From Benincasa hispida (lineage: Eukaryota; Streptophyta; Magnoliopsida; Cucurbitales; Cucurbitaceae), in NCBI RefSeq assembly GCF_009727055.1, contig NC_052360.1, forward strand, positions 68,472,608 to 68,536,607: DNA of 64,000 nucleotides, written 5' to 3'. The notes beneath the pieces are model-generated. The model made no database searches. It was not told where the DNA came from and saw only the letters and a list, made by a program, of their open reading frames with translations. The position numbers and the translations under genes were made by a program. Shown here piece after piece: positions 1 to 10,405 of this stretch. Each line of letters starts with the position of its first letter. The first letter of the stretch is position 1.

Positions 1-522
1 CTCGACGCATGGGCCTGCTGGCCACTCAACGCATTGGGCGTGCTTGGCCATATGGGCTGCGCCTTGATGCTTGGCCGGGTGCTTCGGGGCATAGGCGTGC
101 TACTTCAATGCATGGGCATGCAGCGTATGCTAGCCATCACTCGCTCGCTCGGTCGCATGGGCATGCTTTGCCACATGGGCTGCGCGCTTGGCTGCATGGC
201 AGGGCACCTCGACGCACGACATGGCTGCTTGGCAGGGTGCTCAACGCATGCCTCGCATCATCTCCTTTTTCCTTCTTTAGCCGCATGCTTTCACCAACCA
301 CTCTTCCAACGTATCAACACCACCCTTCCAACGCATCAACATACAAAATTTATACTTAGCCAAATTTCCAAATTTTTCCAAAAAGTTAAACTTCCAAATT
401 TCCTCTTTTCTTCAAATCTTCACTTTTCCTCTACCATTCCACTCTAGTTTCCCAACCGACTCATCACACTAGTCTTAGTAGGGAACATACTCAAGTAGAG
501 AAATTAAGATTCGGGGTTCACA
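1..522 (-). repeat. 3' LTR of the Gypsy element (partial)
   Basis: This segment matches 7513-8201 throughout, and both copies end in the same edge (minus-strand TGTGAACCCCG). The left part is a GC-rich degenerate repeat of CGCATGGGC-like words and the right part is AT-rich. It is about 520 bases against about 690 in the matching part of the other LTR, so the two have diverged by indels in the GC-rich repeat. The rest of the LTR lies outside the window. Confidence 0.9.
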
Positions 523-537
523 TTTACCTCCCCCTTA
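523..537 (-). other. Polypurine tract of the Gypsy element
   Basis: The minus strand reads TAAGGGGGAGGTAAA directly before the 3' LTR edge TGTGAACCCC. Position and purine content fit the plus-strand primer site for reverse transcription. Confidence 0.85.
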
Positions 538-573
538 TGAAAATTTCGTCCTCGAAATTTCGTTACAAGTCCG

Positions 574-1167
574 TCAATTAAACAACTGCGAATACTTGTT
601 TCTGATTTGCTCTTCGGCTTCCCACGTTGCTTCTTCCGTGCTATGGTTCCACCATAGTATCTTTACCAATGGGATTGTTTTATTCCTTAAGACCTGTTTC
701 TTTATGTCCAGAATCTCCACTGGTTCCTCTTCATAAGATCAATTTTCTCTCAACTATATTGGTTGCTCAGGCAACACATGGGTAGGATCTGGCACATATT
801 TTCTAAGCATTGCCACATGAAACACATCATGAATACGAGACAACTCTGAGGGTAAATCCAATCGATATGCCATTGGGCCAACTCTTTCTATTATCTCGTA
901 AGGTCTAATATATCTTGGGCTTAATTTTCCTTTCCTATCGAACCTGAGTATTCCATTCCATGGAGATAACTTCAGAAATACTTTATCACCAACTTCAAAC
1001 TCTAGTTCTCTTTTCCGCTTATCAGCGTAACTCTTTTGCCTATCTCGAGCCGTTTTAAGATTATCTCTTATAATCTTAACGTTGTCTGATGTCTGTTGCA
1101 CAAGTTCGATTAATGACAGATGCGTATCCCAACTGCCTCTGAATTGCAATATACATGCTCTCAGCAT
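574..1167 (-). pseudogene. Gypsy integrase C-terminus plus chromodomain
   Basis: The first part has the GPY/F-type end of integrase: a DKVFLKLSPW segment, then GKLSPRYIRPYEIIERVGP and a DVFHVAMLRKY motif. A TAG (754-756) and a TGA (739-741) interrupt the frame, but the same frame continues to a stop at 574-576 and encodes a chromodomain tail with EEEPVEILD, RNKTIPLVKILW and EEATWEAEEQIR. Chromodomains of this class are thought to steer integration to marked chromatin. The two stops would remove the domain from any product. Confidence 0.85.
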
Positions 1168-1208
1168 GTCCTCTAATGTCTAGATTGTCCGCTCAAACTG
1201 ACCATCGT

Positions 1209-1798
1209 CTATGGATGAAAAGCGATACTAAAATATAACATGGTTCCCATAGCTCTCTGCAAACTAGGCCAAAACATTAATGTAAATCTGGAGTCTCGAT
1301 CTGATACAATAGAAACTGGAGCTCCAAACTGACTTACGACTCGATCAACATACAAATTGGCTAATTGGTCTAAGGTATAAGTAACTTTAACAAGTAAAGA
1401 TTTAGCTTTTTTTGTCAATCTATCCACAATTACCGATATACCATCATAGCTTGCTGGTGTCTTAAGTAATCCAAACAAGAAATCCATTGTAATATGCTCT
1501 CATTTCCACTCTGGTACTGGGAGTGGATTAAGTAATCATGCTGCCTTTGTCTTTCTGGTTTAACTTGTTGACATATTAGGCACCTGTCAACATACTCTGC
1601 TATCTCTCTTTTCATACCAGGCCACCAGTACGATCTCTTTAATGTTCTGTACATCTTCGTACTGCCTGGATGCATAGCATATGCCGAACTATGTGCTTCT
1701 TCTAGAATATCTTGTTTAAGTGATAAGTCCTTAGGTACGCATATCCTACCTTCTTTCAATAGCACTTTGTCAGCTCTTAATTGGTAGTCCGTCCTCAA
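1209..1798 (-). pseudogene. Gypsy integrase zinc-binding domain and catalytic core
   Basis: The upstream frame (1430-1798) holds the HHCC zinc-binding domain, with HPGSTKMYRTLKRSYWWPGM followed by CLICQQ. A shift near 1490 moves the core into another frame (1209-1487), which has VIVDRLTKKA and FGAPVSIVSDRDSRF, the latter with the second catalytic Asp. The segment with the catalytic Glu (GQFERTI) lies beyond another stop and shift around 1170-1208. The usual core opening around the first Asp is altered to DFLFGL. Confidence 0.88.
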
Positions 1799-1846
1799 TC
1801 CTTTATCTACTTCTTCAGCTAACTTCTGAAGATCAGAATCCTTTAA

Positions 1847-2503
1847 CTACTCGCGTAGAATATCTTCTACGAGCGTAGGACGCACTTGAAATGAAGCTAA
1901 TAACCCTCCTTTTTGACCGAATGATAATGCTACCTTAGCATTATACAACTCATGAATCAGTGTACCCTTCACTGAATTGATACTAGCTCTAGCTGATCTC
2001 GTTTTTCGGCTTAGAGCATCAGTTACCACATTTGCTTTACCTGGGTGATAGTCAATGGTACAATCATAATCCTTGATCAACTCGAGCCATCTTCGTTGTC
2101 TCAAGTTTAGTTCCTTCTGATCAAAGATATGCTTTAAACTTTTATGATCCGTGAATATATGACATCGCTCACCAAATAGGTAATGTCTCCATAACTTTAG
2201 AGCTAACACAACTGCTACTAACTCCAAATCATGTGGGTAGTTACATCCATGCCTCTTTAACTGTCGAGAAGCATAAGCTACTACCTTCCCCTCCTGCATC
2301 AGCACACATCCTAACCCTTGTCGGGATGCATCACAATAAATCTCAAACTCCTTACCTGGTGTAGGTAGAGTTAATACTGGTGCTGACACTAACCTCTGTT
2401 TCAATACTTGAAAACTATGCTTGCATTCTGGCGACCACTCAAACTTCACATCTTTTCTGGTCAGGTTTGTCAATGGTAGAGCTATCTTAGAAAAGCCCTC
2501 CAC
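1847..2503 (-). pseudogene. Gypsy RNase H and connection domain
   Basis: The 218-residue frame begins in the connection after reverse transcriptase ([14 protein letters not shown]) and holds RNase [19 protein letters not shown] with the first acidic residue, [27 protein letters not shown] with the Glu, and [12 protein letters not shown]. It shares the frame of reverse transcriptase (2570-3136) and of the integrase zinc domain and is separated from them only by stops (2570-2572 and 1847-1849). It would degrade the RNA strand of the RNA-DNA hybrid. Confidence 0.92.
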
Positions 2504-2569
2504 GAAGCTTCTATAATAACCTGCTAAACCTAGAAAACTGCGTACTTCAGTTACATTTAGGGATCGTTC

Positions 2570-3136
2570 CTAATTAACTATTGCTTCTATCTTTTGGGAA
2601 TCAATGCTAACTCCGTCAACTGAAACTATATGCCCAAGGAATACGACTTGGTTTAACCAAAAATCATACTTACTAAATTTGGCATATAACTCCTTTTCCC
2701 TTAGAATCTGTAACACCATCCTCAGATGTTCTTTGTGCTTCTCTGCACTACTAGAATATACTAGTATATCATCTATGAAAACTATCATAAACTGATCCAA
2801 ATAATGATCAAATATCCTATTCATCAAGTCCATAAATACTGCAGGAGCATTTTTCAATCCAAACGACATTACTAGGAACTCAAAATGTCCATATCTAGTT
2901 CTGAATATAGTCTTTGGAACATCTGTGCCTTTCACCTTCAACTGGTGATAACCCGATCTCAAATCTATCTTAGAGAACACCGTGGCTCCCTTTAACTGAT
3001 CGAAGAGATCATCTATACGTGGCAATTGGTACTTATTCTTAATGATCACCTTATTCAACTGTTTATAGTCTATGCATAATCTAAGAGTATCGTCTTTCTT
3101 CTTAACAAACAAGACTGGCGCTCCCCAAGGTAACAC
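2570..3136 (-). pseudogene. Gypsy reverse transcriptase
   Basis: The 188 residues cover most of the palm and fingers: [40 protein letters not shown] with the first catalytic Asp near residue 58, [15 protein letters not shown], and the FIDD box near residues 120-123, which carries the other two Asp residues. The fingers start upstream in the same frame but are cut off by TAG codons at 3170-3172 and 3224-3226. The visible catalytic residues are kept, so decay is mainly by stops. Confidence 0.94.
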
Positions 3137-3223
3137 ACTAGGTCTAATGTACCCCTTGTCTACAAGTTCCTATAACTGAACTTTTAGTTCCTTCAGTTCC
3201 GTTGGTGCCATCCTATATGGTGC

Positions 3224-3865
3224 CTAGGATATAGGTGTTGTACCCGAAACTAACTCAATTGTAAACTCTATTTCCCTATCAGGTGGTAAGCCTGATAATT
3301 CTTCAGGGAACACATCTAAGAATTCTTGTACCACAGGTACATCCTCAGGTCTCAGTTTCTTATCCTGTAAAACTGCTACATAGGCTAAATAGGCTTCGTA
3401 TCCCTTACTCGACAATTTCCTAGCCTTTACTATTGATATTAAGCTTCCTGGAAGTATTCTTTTATTTCCTACCAGGGTTATTTCTTTTTCACCTGGTTTC
3501 CTAAACACTATTTCTCTCTTAAAACAATCTATAGTGGCGTGGTATTTACTTAGGAAATCCATACCTAGGATAACATCAAACTCTAGTAATTCTAATGGAA
3601 TTAAGTTAACCCAAAAACTCTTATTTCCAAGAATTACTTCACAATTCCTGTAATACTCATGTACAACTAGAGTATCTCCTACAGGCGTAGAGATAAAGAA
3701 ATCCTCATTCATACGCTCAGGCACTCTATCTATATGTAATGCACACATGCTAGATATGAATGAGTGCGTAGCACCAGGATCAAATAATGCATAAGCGGAT
3801 TGATTACATAAAGTTATCGTACCAGTTACGACATCCGGAGCCTCTTCTGCTTCCTGGTGTGTCAT
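3224..3865 (-). pseudogene. Gypsy retropepsin-type protease
   Basis: The 213-residue frame contains the aspartic protease motif as LFDPGATHSFIS and a second conserved part ELLEFDVILGMDFLSKYHATID, typical of plant Gypsy protease. The end (PDREIEFTIELVSGTTPIS) is the linker into reverse transcriptase and stops at a TAG inside the expected polyprotein. The Pro in D-P-G is usually Ser or Thr, so the catalytic triplet is unusual here. Confidence 0.9.
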
Positions 3866-5117
3866 AGCGTATACTCTACCCTACTACTACTGCTATTGGG
3901 GTCGTCCAGCTATGCCTTTCTGTTTAGCTACACCGGATCCCTCACCTCTAGTTTCGGTCGCTCTAGGCTGGGTAACTCCCATTTGCTCACTCTGTGCTCC
4001 ATGACCTAGTTGAGAACAATCTCTCTTGAAATGTCCCGCTTGTCCGCACTAGAAACTCACATTCCTATTACCATAACANNNNNNNNNNNNNNNNNNNNNN
4101 NNNNNNNNNNNNNNNNNNNNNNNNNNNNNNNNNNNNNNNNNNNNNNNNNNNNNNNNNNNNNNNNNNNNNNNNNNNNNNNNNNNNNNNNNNNNNNNNNNNN
4201 NNNNNNNNNNNNNNNNNNNNNNNNNNNNNNNNNNNNNNNNNNNNNNNNNNNNNNNNNNNNNNNNNNNNNNNNNNNNNNNNNNNNNNNNNNNNNNNNNNNN
4301 NNNNNNNNNNNNNNNNNNNNNNNNNNNNNNNNNNNNNNNNNNNNNNNNNNNNNNNNNNNNNNNNNNNNNNNNNNNNNNNNNNNNNNNNNNNNNNNNNNNN
4401 NNNNNNNNNNNNNNNNNNNNNNNNNNNNNNNNNNNNNNNNNNNNNNNNNNNNNNNNNNNNNNNNNNNNNNNNNNNNNNNNNNNNNNNNNNNNNNNNNNNN
4501 NNNNNNNNNNNNNNNNNNNNNNNNNNNNNNNNNNNNNNNNNNNNNNNNNNNNNNNNNNNNNNNNNNNNNNNNNNNNNNNNNNNNNNNNNNNNNNNNNNNN
4601 NNNNNNNNNNNNNNNNNNNNNNNNNNNNNNNNNNNNNNNNNNNCGAACTATTCCTTCTAGCCTCTACCACTTTCCACCACTTTTCAGCCAATTTCTGCAG
4701 CAAGAATGCCGCTAACTCGACCTTACAGTCCTCAGCGCACCTCATAACCTTAAAAAATTTCTCAATCAAATCCAACCAGATCTCAACATCTACTAGATCT
4801 GTGGCTCCATTGAACGTCGTGGCTTCTAAAGCTTTTAGCCTCTTGACATTGAATTTCTTTTTTGAACCGTTTTGAATCGATCCTACACTTGCCGCCAATC
4901 TTTGAGTGATTCTATCAAATACTCGATCCTCCATCTGGGGTTCTACACCTACCCTTGGTGTACTCGACTCGTTTGTAGAACTTGCTTCCTACTCTACTGA
5001 GTCTCTAACTCTTTTCCCCTTTGGATCTGGGTCCCGTCTAACTTTAGGACCTCCGCTGGTAGGGTCAACATTCCTCTCCTCAGTCTGTTTGCTCCGCTTG
5101 CCACTTCTCCTCAACAT
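3866..5117 (-). pseudogene. Gypsy gag (capsid/nucleocapsid), interrupted by N gap
   Basis: The best start is the ATG at 5117 (minus), in frame with the clear gag region at 4934 and below, but a TAG at 4989-4991 breaks the frame. Residues such as ALEATTFNGATDLVDVEIWL and LAEKWWKVVEARR are a retrotransposon gag domain. The middle is lost in the unresolved bases. Beyond the gap, 4010-4060 encodes CGQAGHFKRDC, the end of a zinc knuckle, preceded by another stop. Confidence 0.85.
4079..4643. other. Assembly gap (run of N)
   Basis: 565 unresolved bases lie within the Gypsy gag region. Nothing can be annotated inside, and reading frames crossing it are not meaningful. Confidence 0.99.
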
Positions 5118-5243
5118 CTTTGCCTAATTATTAGGTACACATGTTAGGGACTTATCTATGGGACATAATCTAATGCATGAACTCTCTCTTTCACCCAAAA
5201 CCTTATGCTAGCTCAAACCTTTCCCAAGATCACGTATACCTTT

Positions 5244-5255
5244 GCTCTGATACCA
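5244..5255 (-). other. Second primer-binding-site-like copy
   Basis: The minus strand reads TGGTATCAGAGC, complementary to the 3' part of plant initiator Met-tRNA. It is an extra copy 70 bases inside the site next to the LTR, and the neighbouring bases are also partly repeated, so a local duplication is likely. Confidence 0.7.
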
Positions 5256-5313
5256 AGCTGGTATTAACCCAAACTTTATACTCAACGTTCTCCCAGGTTT
5301 TACGTAAACCTTT

Positions 5314-5325
5314 GCTCTGATACCA
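5314..5325 (-). other. Primer-binding site of the Gypsy element
   Basis: The minus strand reads TGGTATCAGAGC just downstream of the 5' LTR, the usual tRNA-Met primer site of plant LTR retrotransposons. Confidence 0.85.
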
Positions 5326-6040
5326 AGCTATCACACCCCGCCTCAGACTAACCTCTAAGCCTGAGAAAGGGCGTGACTGCAACAGTTATCAACCCTTTGG
5401 CTGACACTTACTGCCTAATAACTCTTGCAGAATATCTCTGATACCAAAATATAAACTATATACAGTGGAATGTCTTAAGTCAAAATTTATTAATTTAGAA
5501 ACATAACATATTTAGAGTCATTACAACACTAGATTCACAAGTCCCAAAACCCAAAAGCCCTAGTCCCTATATGAACAACAGTAACATGTGTACAATATTA
5601 ACAGTAACCACCTAAACTGACGGGTTACAAATCTCTTATTCCTTTAGTGGTAGAGAAGATGCAGAGTTATCTTCAGAGGCGCTACCTATGCGGGGGGAAA
5701 AGAAAACATTTGAAAATGGGGTGAGCTTGTGCCCAGTGAGTGACTAAAGAAAGATAATTGATTCTCATGCAAAATCTCAATAAAGAGTTTAACTGAAATA
5801 TAAGCTTCTACAGTACTTGTACTGCAATATAAACATTTTCCAAGCATAAAACATATAAAGTTATTTTAATCATAAAACAGTAAAACTATTTCTCAGTTGA
5901 GAATAACCTTACTGTGGATAAAACAATCCCAACACCAACTGCTAGTCAAGAGAGAATCCTTTGGCTCAATCTCTAACTCTAACTACCTACGTGCACATGG
6001 CCATACTAAGTACCGTCATATCTTAGATACTTCTGTTCAG

Positions 6041-6176
6041 ATACCTTCTTAAACGTCCTTCAGTATCTGGTTGGTTTAGTACCTTCTCAAACGTCCTTCA
6101 GTACCAATAGATACCTTCTCAAATGTCCTTCAGTATCTAGTTGGGTGGATACCTTCTCAAATGTCCTTCGGTATCG
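6041..6176. repeat. Short tandem repeat inside the Gypsy LTR
   Basis: Four imperfect copies of a 32-38 base unit start at about 6041, 6079, 6111 and 6149. Each contains a variant of ACCTTCTCAAAYGTCCTTC followed by AGTAYC or GGTATC. Confidence 0.85.
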
Positions 6177-7021
6177 CGTTTTAAGTAAAACTAGTCATAA
6201 ATGACTTTCTCTTTAAAGCATGTAAAGTATAACACATATAAAAATATTGCTTTAAAGGTACTAATGCATGCTGAGTATATTTAACACATATAAATCGATT
6301 TTCAACAATTTCTCACACATGTATGCGTTTAAAACATAACTCATGGTTTGCTTGTAATTCACTTTGTAAAACTAGCTGGCATGAGAATAATCTTCTTTAA
6401 AACCTGCTTTCTATAACACGTTGCAATCAAACATTTTAAGCAAATTTTTTAGTCAACTTTTTAGCCACTCACCTTGACTGCTTAGGAGCTTTTCACTCTA
6501 GTAGCTCCTTTTTCTACCTCGGGCTCCCTTTTCACCCCTAGAATCCAGATTCAAATTACAGCTCACATTACTCATAGTTCTAAATCTTATTTTGAAATAC
6601 TTACTTCTACAAACATATTCTAAAATATCTCAGGAAGCTTACCCTAAACTTTGAGCTCAGAACTCCTCGTGATTTGGCCAGAATCACAAAATATCCAAGA
6701 CTGGCCCAAGCTATTTCGACAGCCTGACCCTTCTGCCTTCTTCTCCATTTCCAGCCTGATTCCTTCAAGCTTTTCTTCTGGCAGCCCTACCCTGAAAACT
6801 ATGACTTTTAGAGCTTTCAGGTGGCTTTAAAATCACTCCAAACTCACTAGTAAATTGGGAGAACTCCTCGTCCCAAGTTGATGCGTCCTCTTCAGACCTT
6901 ACTGTCCAATGCATCCTCTATGACTAACGCATGGATTTGGCTCCCACGCAAGGTTTGCTCAACTCTCCCACTCTTTTTACAGTATTTTTGAATTGTGATC
7001 TAAAAATGAAGTCTTTTGGCC

Positions 7022-7031
7022 CTATTTATAG
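7022..7031 (-). promoter_or_regulatory. TATA box of the Gypsy LTR
   Basis: The minus strand reads CTATAAATAG, a near-perfect plant TATA box, about 1.17 kb from the LTR start. Transcription would be expected to begin some 25-35 bases further, near 6990-7000. This is inferred from motif and position. Confidence 0.7.
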
Positions 7032-7509
7032 GCGTCCAAACCTTCTCCAGAGTTGACACCACCTACTTGGCTGTATAGCCAAGTGTCTTCTTCTCACCCC
7101 ATCAACACATGTTGTGATCATCGTAAGCTAAGTGTCTTCCTCCCACGTTGCCAACGCATGAGTCTTCTATCTGATGCCACCACATCAAATTATTAAGGCT
7201 TAAGGCTTTCCTACCAAGAAGACACATGGTTTTGATGATGTTCTCCCGCTGATCTCATCCTTTATATGCGTCCAACTCTTGGACGTTCAACACATAATCC
7301 ATACTCAATGCATAGCCTATCATCAATGCATAGCAAGCCAATTCACTCTCATTACAATTCAACTTAGCCATTGCAAGAAGCTAACCATCACCAACGTATA
7401 AGGTGACCGTCCATCCTCGACACATGGCTCATTAGGTAGCATCGCACGGCTTGCTTGGCATGGGCGCATGGTGCTGGCCACCAACGCATAGGCGCTCTGC
7501 ATAGGCTGG

Positions 7510-7910
7510 TTCCTCGATGCATGGGCGCACTGGCCGCTTGACGCATTGGGCATGCTTGGCCGCATGGGCTGCGTGTGGCGCCTTGATGCTGATCGAGTGC
7601 ATTCGGTGGCATCAGGCGTATTTGCTTCGCACGCATGGGCGTGCGGCGTATTGTTGGCCATCCGTCGCCTCGCTTCGGCCGCATGGGCGTGCTTGGCCGC
7701 ATTGGGCTGCGTGTCTTGGCTACATGGCAGGGCACCTCGGATGCACGGCATGGCTGCTCGACCAAGGCGCTCAACGCCATGGGCGTGCCCGCTCGATGCA
7801 TTGCAGGGCGTTCCGCCGAGGTTGCTCGGATGTAGGGGCAGGGCGTCTGCCGAGGCTATTCGCTGCATGGCATGGACGCTGGCCGCAGGCGCTCGACGCA
7901 TGGGGTCTTC
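7510..7910. repeat. GC-rich degenerate repeat in LTR U3
   Basis: About 400 bases are strikingly GC- and CpG-rich compared with the AT-rich surroundings and contain many variants of CGCATGGGC, TGCTTGGC and GGGCTGCG. The same type of sequence occupies 1-250. Open frames here on both strands are by-products of base composition. Confidence 0.8.
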
Positions 7911-8201
7911 CATGCATGCCTCACCTACTCATGTTCCTTTTAATGCATCATCTCCTTTTTCCTTTTTCAACCGTATGCCTTCACCAATCACTCTTCCAAC
8001 TCATCAACACCACCCTTCCAACGCTTCAACACACAAAATTTATACTTGCCAAATTTCCAAATTTTTTCCCAAAAGTTAAACTTCCAAATTTCCTCTTTTC
8101 TTCAAATCTTCACTTTTTCTCTACCATTCCACACTAGATTCCACATCAACCTACTCATAGGGAACATACTCAAGTAGAGAAATTAGGATTCGGGGTTCAC
8201 A

Positions 8202-8596
8202 AAATGTAAAGATAGTAAATGTGATTTATTTGTCTTGGAGACATGTTTGGTAGAGAATGATGATTCTTTCTGGATATTTGATTCAGATGCTACTAATCAC
8301 GTTGTTTCTTCTTACCAAAGATTTAGTTGCACGAATGAGAGTTGACTCTTCAAGTTGGTACTGGTAAAGTTGTTTCAACTACTGCTGTAGGCAGGCTGAA
8401 GTTATTTTTTGACAAGAAACGTTATCTGTTACTAGATGATATTTTTGTAGTTCCCCATATTAGGAGGAACTTAATCTCGGTTTCTTGTCTCATTGAACAA
8501 GATTATATCGTCTCCTTTTCTAAGAGCAAAGTGTTTATTTTCAAGAATGGTATGGAGATTGGTTTTGGTTCAATGGAAACTAAATTATATATCTAA
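8202..8596 (+). pseudogene. Copia protease
   Basis: The frame from 8202 reads through a gag-pol linker to FWIFDSDATNHVVS, the Copia aspartic protease motif, with the usual D-S-G changed to D-S-D. A TGA at 8354-8356 ends that frame and the rest continues in another frame: TLQVGTGKVV, VGRLKLFF, LLLDDIFVVPHIRRNLISVS. The missing Gly and the shift indicate a dead protease. Confidence 0.85.
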
Positions 8597-8616
8597 GGTC
8601 GTTAGTCATAAAAGCC

Positions 8617-9140
8617 TTGCTTAATACTGAAATGTTCAGAACGGCGACAACTGCAGCAAAAAGACCAAAGGTCTCTCCTAAGGAAAACGACCATCTTTGG
8701 CATGTAAGGTTAGGTCACATCAACCTCAATAGGATTGAGAAGTTGGTGAAATGTGGACTTCTAAATAGTTTAGAAGAAAACTGCTTGTTGGTATGTGAAT
8801 CATGCCTTGAAGACAAAATGATCAAATGACCTTTTACTGGAAAAGGTTTTATACTCAGTTACACAAGTTCAAGGAGTATAAAACTTAAGTTGAAAACTTG
8901 TCAAGTAAGAAGATAAAAACACTACGATCTGATCATGGTGGAGAGTATATGGACCTCGAATTCCAGAACTATATGATAAAATATGGAATTACGTCTCAAC
9001 TATCGGCCCCAAGTACACCTCAGCAGAATGGTGTATTAGAAAGGAGAAATATAACCTTGTTTGACATGGTTCGGTCTATGATGTGTTATGCTCATCTTTC
9101 AGACTCATTTTTGGGATTCATAATGGAGACTGCATATTAA
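8617..9140 (+). pseudogene. Copia GAG-pre-integrase and integrase core
   Basis: The first block (8617-8829) is the zinc-binding GAG-pre-integrase region with LWHVRLGHINLNRIEKLV and CESCLEDKM. The second (8898-9140) holds the later part of the core: KIKTLRSDHGGEYMD with the second catalytic Asp, and SAPSTPQQNGVLERRN with the catalytic Glu. The core start with the first Asp, expected around 8830-8897, is deleted or scrambled. Confidence 0.88.
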
Positions 9141-9356
9141 CTTTGAACAACGTTCCCTCGAAAAGTGTTTCTAAAACACCTTTTGACCTGTGGAGAGACC
9201 GTAAAGTAGTTTATGCCACTTCAAGATTTAGGAATCTCTAGTCCACTTTCTTATGGCTACCCTAAGAAGTTGGAACCATGTTTGAAAGTTTGCCTTTTTT
9301 TAGGCTAACCTAAGGAAACGAAAGGAGGATACTTCTATGATTCAAGTGAGAACAAA
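9141..9356 (+). pseudogene. Copia integrase C-terminal remnant
   Basis: No long frame is present, but short stretches across frames resemble the usual Copia segment after the core (for example a KTPFDLWRDRK-like piece and LGYPKETKGG-like bases near 9300). It links the integrase core to the frame at 9357. Confidence 0.5.
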
Positions 9357-10405
9357 GTGTTTGTGTCGATAAACGCTATCTTCTTGGAAGAATACCACAT
9401 CAGGGATCATAAACCACGAAGTAAGCTTGTTTTACATGAGATTTCTGATGAGACTACTGAGGGTTCAACAAGAGTTGTTGAACAGACTGATAGATCAACA
9501 AGAGTGGTTGATGTCAGTTCATCTAGTCAACCATCTCAAGAGTTGAGACTGCCTCGACGTAGTGGGAGGGTTATGAACCCACCAAAATGCTACATGGGTT
9601 TGACTGAAGCCCAAAACATCATGTCTGATGATGGGGTCAAAGATCTAGTGTCTTATAAGCAAGCAATGGAGGATGTTGACAAAGATGAGTGGATTAAAGC
9701 CATGAACCAAGAAATGGAGTCTATGTACTTCAATTCTGTCTGGGAACTTGTGGATCTGCCTGATGGGGTAAAACCTATAGGGTATAAGTGGATCTACAAG
9801 AGAAAACGAGGTGTACATAGAAAGGTGTAGACCTTTAAGGCTAGACTCATGGAAAAGGGTTATACCCAGGCTAAGGGAGTGGACTATGAGGAAACTTTCT
9901 CACCTATTGTCATATTGAAGTCTATCAGGATATTCTTGTCCATAGCCACATTTTATAATTATAAGATATGGCAAATGGACGTCAAGACTTCCTTTCTAAA
10001 TAGTAATCTTGAGAAGACCATCCACATGGCTCAACTAGAGGGGTTCATTGTTCCAAATCAAGAGCAAAAAGTTTGCAAGGTTAATAGGTCCATTTATGGG
10101 CTAAAACAAGCATCTAGATCTTAGAACATTAGATTTGACAGTGCGATCAAATTGTTTGGCTTTGATCAGAACGTTGATGAGCCTTGTGTTTACAAGAAAT
10201 CATCAATAGTTCAGTAGCTTTCCTCGTGTTGTATGTGGATGATATCCTAGTCATCGGGAATGATGTAGGTTTTCTGACTGACATTAAAACGTGGCTAGCC
10301 ACCCAATTGCAAATGAAAGATTTGGGAGAGGCGCAATATGTTCTAGGGATCCAAATCATTCGGGATTGTAAGAATAAGAGGTTAGCCTTGTCTCAGGCAT
10401 CGTAA
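9357..10405 (+). pseudogene. Copia reverse transcriptase
   Basis: The frame 9357-9830 starts in the linker (VSINAIFLEEYH) and enters reverse transcriptase with VWELVDLPDGVKPIGYKWIY. After a TAG the same frame (9849-10124) continues with [28 protein letters not shown] (first catalytic Asp) and [15 protein letters not shown] shift leads to 10184-10405 with FLVLYVDDILVIGND, the YVDD catalytic box, and LGEAQYVLGIQI. All catalytic residues are visible. Confidence 0.93.

Larger units (their letters stand above)
1..8201 (-). mobile_element. Ty3/Gypsy chromovirus-type LTR retrotransposon (Del/Tekay-like), decayed
   Basis: Read on the minus strand this is a nearly complete Gypsy element: 5' LTR (5330-8201), primer-binding site, gag, protease, reverse transcriptase, RNase H, integrase with C-terminal chromodomain, polypurine tract, and 3' LTR running off the left edge. 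Integrase lies downstream of RNase H, the Gypsy order, and the chromodomain puts it among chromoviruses; the long LTR suggests Del/Tekay, which is inference. Pol carries several in-frame stops, at least two frame shifts and an N gap in gag, so it cannot act autonomously. Its right LTR edge abuts Copia coding sequence at 8202, showing that it inserted into that older element. Confidence 0.93.
5330..8201 (-). repeat. 5' LTR of the Gypsy element
   Basis: The LTR extends from the edge at 8201 (minus-strand TGTGAACCCC) to the primer-binding site. Only its outer part has a partner (1-522). It contains a TATA box at 7022-7031, a short tandem repeat at 6041-6176 and a GC-rich repeat at 7510-7910. The inner end is placed by the primer-binding site because the matching end of the 3' LTR lies outside the window. 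No gene of its own is seen inside. Confidence 0.82.

Noticed and set aside
9..447. Frames of 116 and 137 residues rich in Gly, His, Cys and Trp; similar ones at 7359-8137
   Set aside because: They come from the GC-rich repeat in the Gypsy LTR, occur on both strands and in several frames, and match each other only as repeats.
4010..4934. Long frames on both strands across the N run
   Set aside because: Their middle is unresolved bases; only the flanking gag part on the minus strand is real.
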